Assembly (NCBI GenBank): GCA_015956445.1
Contig: WIUZ02000005.1
Coordinates: forward strand, 1,240,001-1,304,000
Direction: 5' to 3'
From: Thelephora terrestris
Lineage: Eukaryota > Basidiomycota > Agaricomycetes > Thelephorales > Thelephoraceae
DNA length: 64,000 nucleotides
Position numbers and translations under genes: made by a program. The notes under the pieces are model-generated. The model had not been told where the DNA came from, did no database searches, and worked only from the letters and a program-made list of their open reading frames with translations. Shown here in pieces: positions 12,197-23,795 of this stretch; the stretch's first letter is position 1; every line of letters starts with the position of its first letter.

Positions 12197-12268
12197 CAAG
12201 GGTCAGATTAATAAGCCGGTTGACTTCTGCGAGAGGTCAGCGCGCGACGCTTATTAATACATCCCTTG
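12197..12268 (-). other. Conserved stem-loop block, E1a copy
   Basis: This is the minus-strand copy of the block at 9524-9596. It lies just over 100 bp past the stop of the E1a gene and has the same CAAGGG/CCCTTG and ATTAATAAGC/GCTTATTAAT helices. Confidence 0.5.
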
Positions 12269-12754
12269 TTGTCGGTAGCCTGAATATCTACTAGTCGTCC
12301 AGGGGCAACGGAGGGCCAGGTAGGGGGGATCTTCGTATGAAGGTCCGCCGGTACATGTTCACGTATTATACCTCGGGTCTTCTGGGGTATCTTGACTAGT
12401 AGCACGTTCCACGTATTGGACTTTGAGTCGTTAAGCATAGGGCATACTGCATAATAAACAGTTTTCCGCCGTGTTTAGGGCAGGGCACCAACTGACTTAG
12501 TGGTGATGAGGCGTTAAATAAAGGAAATGAAAGGGGGTAAACGGTGAAATCATCACAGCCTTTGGAGGAGGCAACTACAACCGATTTCTCCTCCCCCCCT
12601 CCAGCGCAATCACCACAACCGACGAAACAGAAATCTGTAACCAGTACAACTGGCAAACCTACAGCGGACGCTCGAGGTTCACAGACAAACCTAAAATCGG
12701 CCCCATCTCCATCAACTGGGCACCAGGATGGACCCGAGATGAGATGATCGCTAA

Positions 12755-13707
12755 CACTGGGGACAAGGGGACAAATACCTGGTGGGTACATGCTGAACAC
12801 ATTGTGATCACAGTCAGCAAGTGATCACAATGTGCCCAGTGGGGGAAATTTGAGTACATTCAAAATGTGCCTGACCATGTGAGTCCAATGTGCCCAGTGG
12901 GCACATTTTGATTGTGATCACAATGTACCCATCAATGTGATCTCAATGTGCCCACTGGGGACATTTTGATTGCGATCACAATGTACACATCAATGTGAAC
13001 TCAATGTGTCTGCTGTGCACATTTTGATTGTGATCACAATGTTCCCATCAATGTGTTCACAATGTACCCAGCTCATTACATAATAGTTTCTTTCACAATG
13101 TTGTCAACAATGTGTCCAGCATGTGGCTGAGCCACTCATTCAAACTTCTTTCACAAAGTATCCAGTGATGTGTCCATAATGTCCCCAGGGGGTTCTTTTT
13201 GAAGTAATCACAATGTAATCTCAATATTGTTCAATTTCATCATGAACTTTCAAAGAAATTACTATGTATATGGCTGTACACATTCTAGACACATCACTGG
13301 ATACTTTGTGAAAGAAGTTTGAATGAGTGGCTCAGCCACATGCTGGACACATTGTTGACAACATTGTGAAAGAAACTATTATGTAATGAGCTGGGTACAT
13401 TGTGAACACATTGATGGGAACATTGTGATCACAATCAAAATGTGCACAGCAGACACATTGAGTTCACATTGATGTGTACATTGTGATCGCAATCAAAATG
13501 TCCCCAGTGGGCACATTGAGATCACATTGATGGGTACATTGTGATCACAATCAAAATGTGCCCACTGGGCACATTGGACTCACATGGTCAGGCACATTTT
13601 GAATGTACTCAAATTTCCCCCACTGGGCACATTGTGATCACTTGCTGACTGTGATCACAATGTATTCAGCATGTACCCACCGGGTATTTGACCCCTTGTC
13701 CCCAGTG
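12755..13707. mobile_element. CACTG..CAGTG foldback element, subfamily I
   Basis: A 953-bp palindrome with TAA duplicated at 12752-12754 and 13708-13710. It is a close relative of 55099-56051 (same length) and of 3550-4386. It interrupts LINE ORF1, and removal restores MIAKSNHYRQMLRN in frame. It has no coding capacity of its own. Confidence 0.85.
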
Positions 13708-14742
13708 TAAGTCAAATCACTACAGACAAATGCTCCGTAACTCCAATCAAGCCCAGTCCAAAGCTCCCTCCAACTATGACCTCCAAGCCGCCGGAGGTCC
13801 ACCACCACAACAACAATCCAGACAAGTCAGATTTGACGGTAACCTCAATATCCCTGATACCTCTCCCCCTGCTGCCTCTTCTTCGAAGATCCCCTCCACC
13901 ACTCCCTCCAACCCCCCCAACCCCCTAGGAGCCGAGTTTGACACTAACGAATACTTCCCTCGGGTGGACCTGGACAACGATTCAGAATACTACAAGGACA
14001 CCCACAAGGACGATAACACAACGAAGCCCGCTACCAAATCCTATGCCTCTGTCTCGGGAACGGTCAACACCCCCCTGGTCTCCAAGAATCCCAATCCGAA
14101 ATTTGGACCCCCTGCCCAAGACCGTCGAAACATCTACGTTCTCAAGTTTCCGAGAGACAATAAACCTACCCCTGGAACCCAGATTCCTCCTCCCGCCGTC
14201 ATCAGCAAAATCAACACAGCCTGCGAACAGGCCTACAACATCAAGGCCATGTTAGCCAAGTGGACTCAAGCAGGTAACCTGTCCGTCACATTCTCCCCCC
14301 AATCCTCTATCAAGAGCATCGACAACGCTTCTGGCACCATCATCAAGGAACTTGCCCCCGATTACCCCGGCGTCACCTTTGCCAAACCCTCCCCTTGGTC
14401 CAGAATAGTCTACAAAAGCGTACCTGTCAGGAACATGGTATTTTTAAACTTTTTATAACACGCTCTTTCTTCGAATTCTTCTTATCACTTCCTATGTTTT
14501 GAATGCTTCACACTCCTTATCCTTCACACCAATCATTCGAAACACACACGCGCGTACTATTCCCAGCGAATCCACAACGAGCTATACAAGTGCTATCTCT
14601 ATCCCATCAAAAGTCGACTCTATCTACGGCAGGCCTGAAGGTCATCAACTGTCCATCCCGGAGATCGTAGTGCTGGCCCCTCCTCGCAAGAACCTCCCCG
14701 AACATGGCGTCACCATCTTCGGCACTCAGCTGAACGACCAGT

Positions 14743-16346
14743 TCAAGCCGATAGGAAGAGATGCCTTCGAGCGGACCGATCAGCCTCCCAGATGTCACCG
14801 AACTGCTGAACACCTGGTCCCACATCTCCATCACCGGGTGACTGCTCGACAGTACTGTCGACGTAGTCGGCAAGCGACCCTCCGTCTCCCTCGTCGGACC
14901 CCTGGGTGGGATCCTGTATTGCGAGTCTACGCTGGTGGCGAAGCTGGATCTCCGACTCGACCTGTCGGTAGGGACGGTTGACCCGATAACGGAACTCTTG
15001 TCCCCCATCTCGACCAGACTGGTCACCATCCGACTCAACTGGACGCGGATAAGGGTTAGCCGATGGAGCCATGCGATGAGCAACACGGCGTCGAGAGTGT
15101 TTACAACGCTGCCCTGTTGTCACCGGACGTACCTCAATGGCCCTCGGAACATCTTCGGCTCGGTCCACCTCCATGACCTTATCCTCGATCTTCACCAACT
15201 GATGGATCGGCTGCAAGACACAGCGCCCACAGTTCTCCTTGTCGGAAGCGGCCAACGTAGAAGCCGGAGCCGGAGTCGGAACGGGAACCGAGTTCTCGAT
15301 TGGAGGCGTCGCGTAGGACGACGGGTTAGGCGATGGGATTACCACCTCGTCGGCGTACTCCAGCTCGAACGGAACATCGGCTGTCCCCTGACCAACCAAT
15401 TTGGGACCTTCCTTACAGTTACAGGTCTTGTCCTGCAAGGACTCGACCTGCGCTGTCAACACGGCCACCACGTTCTCGAGCTCTTCCGTCTAGAAGAAGT
15501 GTCAGCTTCCCTCATTTCGTCTTCGAGATGAGGAAAGCTACCTTTTCATCCCTTCTGGCCAACGCCCCCTTGATGTTGTTGTCCCGAACCTTCAACCCGG
15601 CGATCAACTCTTGATGGTTGGCGACCATTGCCTCCAACGCCTCGTTCGTCCCCTGCTGGAAGGCAGCCAAGGTCTCCTTCAATTGAAGACCCTCGGCGGA
15701 CAGACGAAGGACGTCTGCCTTCGATTCCTTTACCTCCCGCTCCAATCGTTCAACCTAGGCAGTCTGATTAGTCGAGAGTCATACTCGAATATTCAGACAG
15801 AAAACCTACCCGGCTTTCCCCTTTGCGAACGAGTGACCACAAAAGGCTAGTGGAAGCGGTAGCGTGGCGGACGGCCCAAGGAACGGTCGCTCCATGCTCC
15901 AATAGGTCCTGATCGTAGATTCCCCTTTGCAGGGTGTACCAGAGCTCCTTCTTGATCGGATGCTCCAACTCTCCGAACCTACCCCTCATCTGGAAGGCCA
16001 CCTTCTCGGCGATGATCATACGGACCCAGAGCTCGTCATCCCAGGTCAACCCCATCAAATGAGGCATCGTCTCCCTGAGACGTTCGACGTCCACTTCCGA
16101 GAGGACCTCCAAGATCTAGAAGCCGTTAGTTTGACATCAAACGCCAAAAGAACGTTCCTCTACCTAGAGGAAGGCGTTAGTGCGAACACACGAAGCTCTA
16201 GGTCTCCCCCATACCTGGTCATCCGTGATATAGGGAGTCCCAGCCGCACAGGCATAGGCCTTGCGAGCGGCGGCACGACGGTCGATGCGAGAGATGGTGG
16301 AGATACCATTGGTGACTTTGTAGGTATGGTTGTTGGGGAAGGACAT
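14743..16346 (-). CDS. E2 coiled-coil protein (465 aa, spliced)
   Basis: Exons on the minus strand: 16346-16215, 16115-15810, 15754-15542 and 15489-14743. They sum to 466 codons including the stop. Exon 2 encodes a compact region with LTWDDELWVRMIIAEKVAF, KKELWYTLQRGIYD and SLLWSLVRKGES. Exon 3 is a coiled coil (VERLEREVKESKADVLRL...). Exon 4 has TCNCKEG, Pro/Thr-rich and Arg-rich stretches, and the tail RSARRHLFLSA. A CTATAA box lies about 70 bp upstream (near 16420). E3 encodes a clear homologue with the same exon plan. No database family was recognised; an accessory nucleic-acid-binding or Gag-like role is inferred only from layout. Confidence 0.7.
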
Positions 16347-16420
16347 GTTTTGGTAAGATGATGGGGAAGTTGCTGGTGTTGCTGATCAAGGATGGCTCCA
16401 AGAAGACGTCCTTCTTATAG

Positions 16421-17747
16421 CCTAGATCAGTGATCCTTCACGTGACCTACCTCGACGAACCTCATTGGTCCGGGTCACATCAACTTCCGCCCCTGTACTA
16501 TCATCGTTGGCTTACTACATCAAGCTGACACCTCGGCCCGCGGGACGGCCTTGGAAGAACTTTGTTCCGGAACGCCTAGAACGCGCACGCACTAAAAATA
16601 GGTCTCAAGACCCTGATGACCCCTTTATGACATCACGAACCCCTTTTTACGACCCCTCATGACTTTACGATTACGAACAACCCTGGACCCTGGAACACAC
16701 ACGTGGGCACGGGGTATCAACATTTGGACACTGTGCTTCTAATCGGATAGTAACCCTATCTGATCTAGTTGTGCTTTGGAAGCAGAGTAGGCCCGAGCCG
16801 AGAACGGCGGCCGAAGAATATAATCCCTGGTGCCACTTAGGAAGAACAATATTCCCAGGTGCTATGCCTAATCAAGACTGGGTCTGATCAAGCGATTACG
16901 GCTGCGACTCTCAGGTTACTGCCTGTCCGTTGGTATCATACCACCTACAGACAACAAGGGATGTGTAGAGTCCTTGATATCTCTGGCCAATCGCAGAAGC
17001 CGCGAGACGGACTCACCTGACCCTTGGGTGTGGTCTAGATTCAGGTATGAACTTTCATGACCCATGCCCCTATTTCTTTTAGGACTAGTGTTATCTTTAC
17101 CCCTATGTTTCATGCGGACATTCGTTATCTTTTATGCAATCCTTCACACGCTAGTAAGGCCCTTTGTCCTTTATTCGCCCACGCGTCACCTTTTGTTCGC
17201 TTCCCTTACTTAGCGTTCTCACGCTCCTTATCTCCCTTTGTTCTGGACTTGATAAGGGTATATTAGGGTATTGACGTCATGGCCACTCCTTTAGTATAAG
17301 TAGCAACTGTGGCTGTATCATAGTACCTTAGTTTTGTTACCTCAGGAAATCCTCTGCCCTTCTCAGCCCAGTTGCCGTTAAGGACAAGTCAGAGTTTCTT
17401 GTTTGATCCAAGACATCCCCATCTGCTCTCCCTCCCGCTCTGCGCATCAACTGCGCCTCGTAACTATAGACTCCCCGCAGTCATATTAGAACACCTCGAG
17501 CGTCCAGTCGATCAACTGGTGGAGTCATCAATCCTGTTGTAGGGATCAACCCTTGTTTGTTAAACCGAACGAAGTACGGTTTAGGTTGGGTTTCTCTTTA
17601 GGATTTCGACCTGACTTGCAGTGACCTCGGACAACCTACCGGAAGAATAGAGACGTGATCGTTCTCACACAAGCTAGTCGGACTAGTGAGTACTCTGCGG
17701 AGTCGGCTCAGTGCACTGGTAGTTGTTGGGGTAGAGTGGCCCTGACA
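16421..17747 (+). promoter_or_regulatory. E2 promoter and R-U5-like region
   Basis: No convincing ORF. It holds the structured block (16954-17026), the motif GGCCACTCCTTTAGTATAAG with TATA at 17295-17300, and about 450 bp to the CCTGACA terminus. E3 has the same GGCCACTC..TATAAGTA arrangement at 40483-40500, also about 465 bp from its end. Confidence 0.45.
16954..17026 (+). other. Conserved stem-loop block, E2 copy
   Basis: ACAACAAGGGATGT, TCGCAGAAG and CTGACCCTTGG are shared with E1 at the same spacing. The stems are changed but still pair: GAGTCC with GGACTC, and GGC with GCC where E1 has GAC with GTC. Confidence 0.5.
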
Positions 17748-18503
17748 GTACCCTGCAGAGCGTTCACTATGGACGAGGTCAACGGCGACGAAATGGCCCA
17801 CAATGCCACATGGTCCAAAGAATCTCTCCTCAAGGAAGTCAAAGCTTCTCACCCCCTTTTGGCCACCGCCAAATTCATCCACGACCCTGACTGGACCCTC
17901 AAAGATGTTCCCGATGAACTCCAACTCTTCAACCTCACCTTCACCATTGAAGACCCGGATGGCTCCACTGCCCTCAATGTACGACAATCCGAAATCCACA
18001 TGTTCGCCACCCGCGTCCGCGCAGTGGAGTGGACTGAGAAGATCCACCTGAAACAATGCCCACGCTGCTGGACCCTGGACGCCACCCATTCCCATTGCAC
18101 GGAAGTCTGTCACCTTTGTGGCAGCACCAAACACTCAGAACTCACCCACAACACCAACTGCCAGAAATGCCTCGCCTTGAAGAAACCGATTGATGAAATC
18201 AACTCAGCCAACTGGAGATGCATCCACTTCTGCTGCCGCAGTTGTGGTCAAGCACACCCCTCCGACAGCCTGGACTGCCAATCCCGGAGCACTGCAATCG
18301 CCGAGGCCAGAAAGAAGAAGAAGGTCCCCATTGGACAAACCATCCTTGACCCAAGCACCCTACGAGTCCCTGCCGCTGGTTGGAACACCGTCTCTCACCA
18401 GAAACCCTCTAACAAGTGTCGCCTGAATGGCCGTCCCTATGCCCTCAAACGAGGTGGAGGAATCTGAGCCCTCTCCTCCTCTCCAACCCAAACCACATTC
18501 TAT

Positions 18504-20290
18504 ATGTCCAAGCAAACGTCCCTCATGTATCAAGACAACCTCACTATGGATAACTTATTAGCCGAACTAGACCGATTTTCACCTAATATCGACGAAGACG
18601 ACCTCTACGTCCCCGTCTCCCAACCTTCTTCCTCCTCCTACCCCCCCTCATTCCCCATCTCCTCTGACCAGCTTCGGGTATGCTCCCAGAATTGCAGGAA
18701 AGACTACAAGACCATCCACTCTCTACTCAACTCATTTGGTCCAGAAACAGACATCTTCTTCATACAAGAAGTCTCCTACTACTGCATAGGAATGGATGTT
18801 GTCTCGGGTGAGCCGATCCTAGGCTTTCCCTCACACAAAGACTGGATCAGTATCTCACCCGACTTCGCACCTCCACACAGACCCTCAGTAGCGGTCTACG
18901 TCCCCAAATCTCACCCGGGCTGGACCGTCCAAAACAGATCAGACATCATCTCCAATCCTAATGTTCAAGCCCTCGAAGTCAACTTCAACTCCTCGTCTAT
19001 CTTATTCATCAATGTTTATAATCCTGAGGATTCTGCCTCTCTGCCTATCATCTTCTCCGCCACACTCCCCTTCACTGAGATCATCATCACAGGTGACTTC
19101 AACCTCCACCACCCTCTCTGGTCTATAGATGAACATGATCACAAACTCACCGACGAATCCGAGTCTCTGGTCAACTGGATGTCTAACCATGGCTTTTCTA
19201 TCATCAACAACAAAGGCAATACGACCTTCTACAGATACAACAGCAAGACACAAAGAGAGTACAAATCCGTACTTGATCTCACCTGGGCATCACCTTCCTC
19301 TATCCCTCGGATCTCCGATTTTCAAGTCAACTACCACAGACACACCAGATCTGACCATTACCCCATCACGTGGAAGATCGGCTTTTCTCCCCTCCCTTTC
19401 ATCAACACTTCTTTCCTCTTTCACGACGACAACATGTCTGATTGGACAAAAGCATTCAACAAGGAAGTGACTCTTCAATGGGGACACTTTGCCATCCCCG
19501 GCGACATACTGGACAAGGACACCTTCACTTCAGCCGTCGACATCTTCATGGATAGCATGATCTCCGCCTCGAAAGCAACATGTTTAAGGAACAAGTCGTC
19601 CCCAAGAACAGCCAAATGGTTTGACAAGGAAGTTAAATCTGCCCTTCACACCGCACAGAAGGCTCGAGACAAGGCAAGGTCCCAACCCTCTCCTCACAAT
19701 TTCCTCAGAGCAAAGGTCACAGACAAACAACTCAAGTACCAGATCAAGAAATCCAAGAGATCACACACGATGAAATATGCCTCCGAAGTCACCACCACCA
19801 CCAACTTATGGAGACTCAACTCCTGGTACAGAGGCCAACGGAAAACCCTAACCCCTGCTCTAAAAAATCAGGACGGTTCTTGGGCGACTAACTCCAAGGA
19901 CAAAGCCGAGCTTCTTGCGAACACGTGGTTTCCCCTCTCTGGACCCACCAGGGACAACCCTGACACAGAACCGCCTCTCTTGAATCAATCTCCGTCCCGC
20001 CCCTTCCTCCCGGTGACAGAACAAGAGATCAGCCTCGCTTTCAAAAACCTCTCCAACACGTCCACACCTGGGATTTCCGGCTTAGAATACAAAGTGCTCA
20101 AATGGGCCCACACAAGCCAGCCTGCCAAACTGAACAGCATCATCAAAGCATCTGTCCAATTAGGGATCCACCACCCCAGATGGAAATGTTCCCTATTAGT
20201 AGCTATCCCCAAGCCCAAGAGAGACCCATCAGTCCCACGTTCACACCGCCCCATCCAGCTTATCGAATGCCTCGGGAAATTGGTGTTGAA
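18504..20290 (+). pseudogene. LINE ORF2: AP endonuclease and truncated reverse transcriptase
   Basis: The protein starts MSKQTSLMYQDN. An AP-type endonuclease follows at about residues 50-290: VCSQNCRKDY, FFIQEV, ITGDFNLHHPLW, LDLTWAS and SDHYPIT carry the usual Asn, Glu, Asp and His positions. After a linker, the RT start is visible (NTSTPGISGLEYKVLKWA, LLVAIPKPKRDPS, SHRPIQLIECLGKL). At about 20285 the similarity ends and unrelated sequence closes the frame at 20372. RT core, RNase H and 3' end are missing. ORF1 lies just upstream. This matches Tad1-like LINEs of fungi. Confidence 0.85.
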
Positions 20291-21850
20291 CCGAAGGTCT
20301 GTGCCCGGCGACGGGTCAACCAGCTCCACCGCTTCGTGCGAGAGCCGATGCCGGAGAGCGCTGAATAAGTGACCCAAAGGGACGGTGTCACATCAGTGAC
20401 CCGATCGATCGGTATGACGCGCGCGTTGTCGGGTTTGTGGGGAGTGTAGTGTTATTTCCTATACGGAAGATAACTAACAACCTTTGGTTTGCTTAGGGAC
20501 TAGAGTATAGAAACCAAGCAGGCTGGTTGATTAGTCAATGAACTCGACTAACAACTCCACAGGGTAGAGCGGGGTTCCTCTTTCCGGCTCTTGGTCCTGA
20601 TGAGTTCGCTGGGGATCTACTAGTAGTGTGTCCCTCAGTAATTATTCTAGGGAATCAGTAATGTTATCACTCAGGGGCTCTGTACACTCTGATTAGACAC
20701 CTAACTTCACCGTGGGAATCTATGTTCTGATAGGAATGGGGTTCCTGACTCAAGGATGGGCCTTGAGGCTGTGCTTGAGGCTGTGTAATAGTCCTGTCCT
20801 TAGGCTGTACCTAAAGCTGTGTTGAGGCTGTGCTTGATATGTCGTAAAAATGACAAGATATGTCGTAGAGCTTATAGAGGTATGTCAGATACCTTAAACT
20901 TGCTACAGATGACGCCTAGTGCGTCAAACAAATATAACTTCAAATAAACTTGGGATAAAATGATATGTCGTAGAATATGTCGGAGACCTTTGTGGTACCT
21001 GCTAAATCTGGCTGTTACCTAGACAAACACTCTTCTGAAGTGGAGGGCTATCTGCCTAAAGTATCAGACTTCAGCAAAACAGACACCAAAAACTCCAACG
21101 TCACAAGTGTGCTAGGCTTGATCAGTACTTCTGACTTAGTGCTTCTTCACACAGAGGATGAGGCTGAAAGTGGTATGTGATTACTCAAAATCACTCAACC
21201 AATCAGTCCTAAGGGGTAGGGGGTAGATGAAAAGTTGTGGGGGAAAACTAGCAAAGAGAACCTCAGTCTAGGTGAAGACTGAGCTGTTGGTGATTCTCCC
21301 TGAGTAGTGGGTGAGCTGCTGTCCTGGTGGGGTGAACTGATTGTCCCTTAGAAGTGTGGTTGAGGTCTATATATACTAATTTACAGGAGAATGTCCCAGA
21401 ACATTCCAACGCATTCCACATTATTCCATAACATTCCATCATGTTCCATGGCATTCCGTCTTGTTCCTTTGGGTGACCAGTGGTCACATCTGTGACATTC
21501 CGTCTCCTTCTAGAATGTTCCATTACCTTCTAATACGTTCCGGTGTTCTCCAGTAGGCTCCAAGGAATTCCATGATTTTCCATGATTTTCCAGGCTTATC
21601 TTATCTCTTATCTTATCTATTGTCCTTATCTTATCAAATGAATAAACAATTATCCATAAAATATTCCTGCTTGGGCTGTAAGTACACTATTAATTGTGCG
21701 AAAAATAGTAAATAAATCATGATTAATCCAGGGGTCCGACATCCGCGGGGAACTTTAAATGATCGTCCCTGATCGCAACTATCCCAACTAGTCTAGGATT
21801 ATCAGTTTATTATTTGCTGATTGGAAGCACAATAGAAAGGTGGACGTACA
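20291..21850. other. No gene seen; short repeats
   Basis: Unassigned sequence after the LINE truncation. It contains three or four copies of TTGAGGCTGTG (20768-20830), four of ATATGTCGTA (20838-20985), a TATATATA box at about 21369, a 10-bp-period ATTCC repeat and a TTATC run. The mix resembles LTR or promoter debris, but no ends or TSD could be fixed. Confidence 0.3.
21401..21470 (+). repeat. Seven 10-bp phased ATTCC/GTTCC repeats
   Basis: TTCC occurs at exactly 10-bp spacing seven times (ACATTCCAAC, GCATTCCACA, TTATTCCATA and so on). Looser copies continue to about 21590. The array is 30 bp downstream of a TATATATA box. Confidence 0.7.
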
Positions 21851-22210
21851 TTAAACGAGATGATCTACGATCATTTCGACCCCAATCAAATAGAAGAGAC
21901 AGGCAAGGTGACACTGGAATTCGTCGTCGGTTTGTCCCTTCCTGATACGGAGATGATACCGATCACATTGGTGATAAATGTGGAAGTATTCGCCGTCAAG
22001 GCTTCCCTTCTGGTTGACGAACGCTTGTATGCGGGCCCGTTCCCAAGGGGTGAAGTAGAGATAGCAGTAAAGTTCAAGAGGGGTCGTCCAATACATGTCT
22101 ATCCCTTTTGGATCTGGGGAGTAGTAGATGATTCTCATTGGGAAGGGGATGTGGTGGTGATAGGGGTTTGCCGTGGGAAGCGATGAGCTGGCAGTTCCAT
22201 TCGTGACCAC
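21851..22210 (-). CDS. Hypothetical protein, 119 aa
   Basis: A single-exon ORF starting MVTNGTASSSLPTANPYHHH and ending EMIVDHLV. It contains aromatic-rich segments (LELYCYLYFTPWERARIQAF, FHIYHQCDRYHLRIRKGQ). Composition looks protein-like and not repeat-derived. It is one of three small minus-strand ORFs between the gypsy pol end and the LINE. No family was recognised. Confidence 0.4.
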   Translation of the reverse strand: MVTNGTASSSLPTANPYHHHIPFPMRIIYYSPDPKGIDMYWTTPLELYCYLYFTPWERARIQAFVNQKGSLDGEYFHIYHQCDRYHLRIRKGQTDDEFQCHLACLFYLIGVEMIVDHLV

Positions 22211-22781
22211 GCCTTAATTCTTTTTATTCATGCTCACCTCATGTAAGGAGGGAGGTAACAAGGCGACAAACACGTGATGCGTTCTAGACTTAATATAGAT
22301 TTTTGACAGCCGGGCGTCGGAGGGGCGGAACATCTTAGACTGAATGAAACGTAAAAGGGCGGAACGTAAACAGGCGGAAGGCTAAGGGTTGGAGTGTCAT
22401 GGCCTAATATGGTTAGTGTCTGTGATGTCGGGGAAGGAAGGGAACTTGAATACAAATAACAATAGAATTAACCGAATGAGGAAAAGGCCATTAGGTAAGG
22501 TCTAGGCAGATGTCAAATACTCATTCAATTCGATCAAGTGCCATCAAAGGTGTCGATCGGAGAAGATTACATACAAATTAATAAGGGGAGGTGGCTCTGT
22601 GGGAAGGTGAAATGATAAATAGGTGAAATGTGTGAAGAGTACGACGCCTGCCGGCGAAAACGAGCCGGAGGTGTGGTTGTGCAGGAGGAAACAGCAAGGA
22701 AGTTGTTATATGGGGGGGGGAGCGAGGGGATACGTGCTACGAAGAGGCAGAATTTGCGAACTACGAGAGCGGTATCTAGCT

Positions 22782-23297
22782 TTAGAGTTTAAGGACTGAA
22801 CGGGGCTTATCGTGAAGGTGCTTCTTGATTACCTTGACGAAGTCCCTATCGCTTTCTACGAACTTTAGACTAATGTAAGAATAGAGGAGGGGTGAGTCAG
22901 CCATCCGGGGCAACCCGAAAATACTTTCTTCCTTTGAGCTTTCATTCGTAGATAGTGATGCAGACCTTTGTTCTTGAGTAGATAACTTAGTACGTCGTAC
23001 GCAGAACTCCACAATTCCCCCATGTAGTTCTTGATTATGATGTGGTCTTCAATACGCTCGGATATGGGGGTTAAAGGGACAGTTCTTAGGTTGTAGTGCC
23101 TTAGCCAAAAGTTCAGTCTTCATCCGGCTTTGGCGCTGTTGAACGTACCGTCTCATGTAGAGCGTCATATCCTTCTGCTTTCGGTAGCGTCGGGAAATCT
23201 GCATGGCAATAGAGATGTTGGTAGGGATAGGAGGTGTTGGTGAGGGAGAGGTTGTAAGAGTCGTGATTCGTAAATGAGTCGTAAATCGTAAATTCAT
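22782..23297 (-). CDS. Hypothetical small ORFs, possibly spliced
   Basis: One ORF (23297-23049) contains MQISRRYRKQKDMTLYMRRY and is basic. A second (23012-22782, MEFCVRRTKLSTQEQRSASL) ends KPRSVLKL. They may be exons of one gene, since the stop of the first lies close to the second. I could not fix a splice site. No family was recognised. Confidence 0.25.
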
Positions 23298-23465
23298 TAA
23301 ATCGTGATGTGGCGTCTTCTCGATGGGCTCAGCTTTCCGAATTCTGTCCTTACCGTCGGAGGCAACGAGTCAAAATACTTCTTATCTTTTTAATGATACA
23401 ATAGTAAATTAAAAACGATGGAGAAAAGATAAGATGTAGGAATGTCTTCCTAACGACTTGACAAG

Positions 23466-23795
23466 TTAGAAGCCGAGGTTAATATATTCGTCTGAATGCA
23501 AAATACCTTCGTCTTTGTCCAAGGGGCTGCTGGCATGGAATTGGTTGTTTATGTCTTCAACGAACACATCGTCGGGCGTGTTCTTTTCGAGGAGGAAGGG
23601 GTACTGGAAAAATTCGTGATCTACCCACACTGCTTCCCAGGTGCTAAAACGGTGTTTTGTTGCTGCCTGGCGAATTTTCTCACGAACGTCCTTGTTGTCG
23701 CGGAGGAATTTGAGTAGGAGGGGCGGTGTTTTGAGGTGGGTCTCAGGGGAGAGGACAATCCAGACGCAGTTTCCTTCTGTGAAGCTGAAGTCCAT
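23466..23795 (-). CDS. Hypothetical protein, about 109 aa
   Basis: Read from the internal ATG (MDFSFTEGNCVWIVLSPETH); an upstream in-frame Met lies at 23945. The body KFLRDNKDVREKIRQAATKH, STWEAVWVDHEFFQYPFLLE and the acidic end look like a folded small protein. The family is unknown. Confidence 0.4.
   Translation of the reverse strand: MDFSFTEGNCVWIVLSPETHLKTPPLLLKFLRDNKDVREKIRQAATKHRFSTWEAVWVDHEFFQYPFLLEKNTPDDVFVEDINNQFHASSPLDKDEGILHSDEYINLGF

Larger units (their letters stand above)
7707..12557. mobile_element. Element E1a (TG..CA, 5-bp TSD), carrying E1b
   Basis: It begins TGTCAGGCCGACGCG and ends ..AATCATCACA, flanked by GCCTT at 7702-7706 and 12558-12562. Without the nested E1b and one duplicate it is about 2420 bp. 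It carries the spliced gene at 8398-12093 on the plus strand. A TATA box on the minus strand (7963-7971) points toward the TGTCAGG end. No RT, integrase or transposase is present. TG..CA ends with a 5-bp TSD indicate retroviral-type integration, so it is read here as a large solo-LTR-like or non-autonomous retroelement. Confidence 0.8.
14425..17747. mobile_element. Element E2 (TG..CA, 5-bp TSD)
   Basis: 3323 bp between GTACC duplications (14420-14424 and 17748-17752). The left end is TGTCAGGAACATGG and the right end ..GTGGCCCTGACA. It interrupts LINE ORF1; removal restores IVYKSVPCRAFTMDEVNG. It carries the spliced gene at 16346-14743 (minus), a structured block at 16954-17026, and a plus-strand TATA at 17295-17300 aimed at the CCTGACA end. 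A remnant of a second copy is at 48968-49713. Confidence 0.8.
5641..18467 (+). pseudogene. LINE ORF1 (Gag-like, zinc knuckles), interrupted by three insertions
   Basis: Four blocks (5641-7706, 12563-12754, 13711-14424, 17753-18467) join into one frame when elements E1a, the 12755-13707 foldback and E2 are removed, each with one copy of its TSD. The sum is 3687 nt, exactly 1229 codons including the stop. The only in-frame stop is TAG at 6346-6348, probably from CAG. The N-terminal half is Pro/Ser-rich, then a long helical part (about 6870-7320) and a Pro/Thr linker follow. The C-terminus has Cys/His knuckles (CPRCWTLDATHSHC, CHLCGSTKHSELTHNTNC, CRSCGQAHPSDSLDC). This is the ORF1 layout of Tad/jockey-like LINEs; its product binds element RNA. 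It lies 36 bp upstream of ORF2. Confidence 0.85.
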
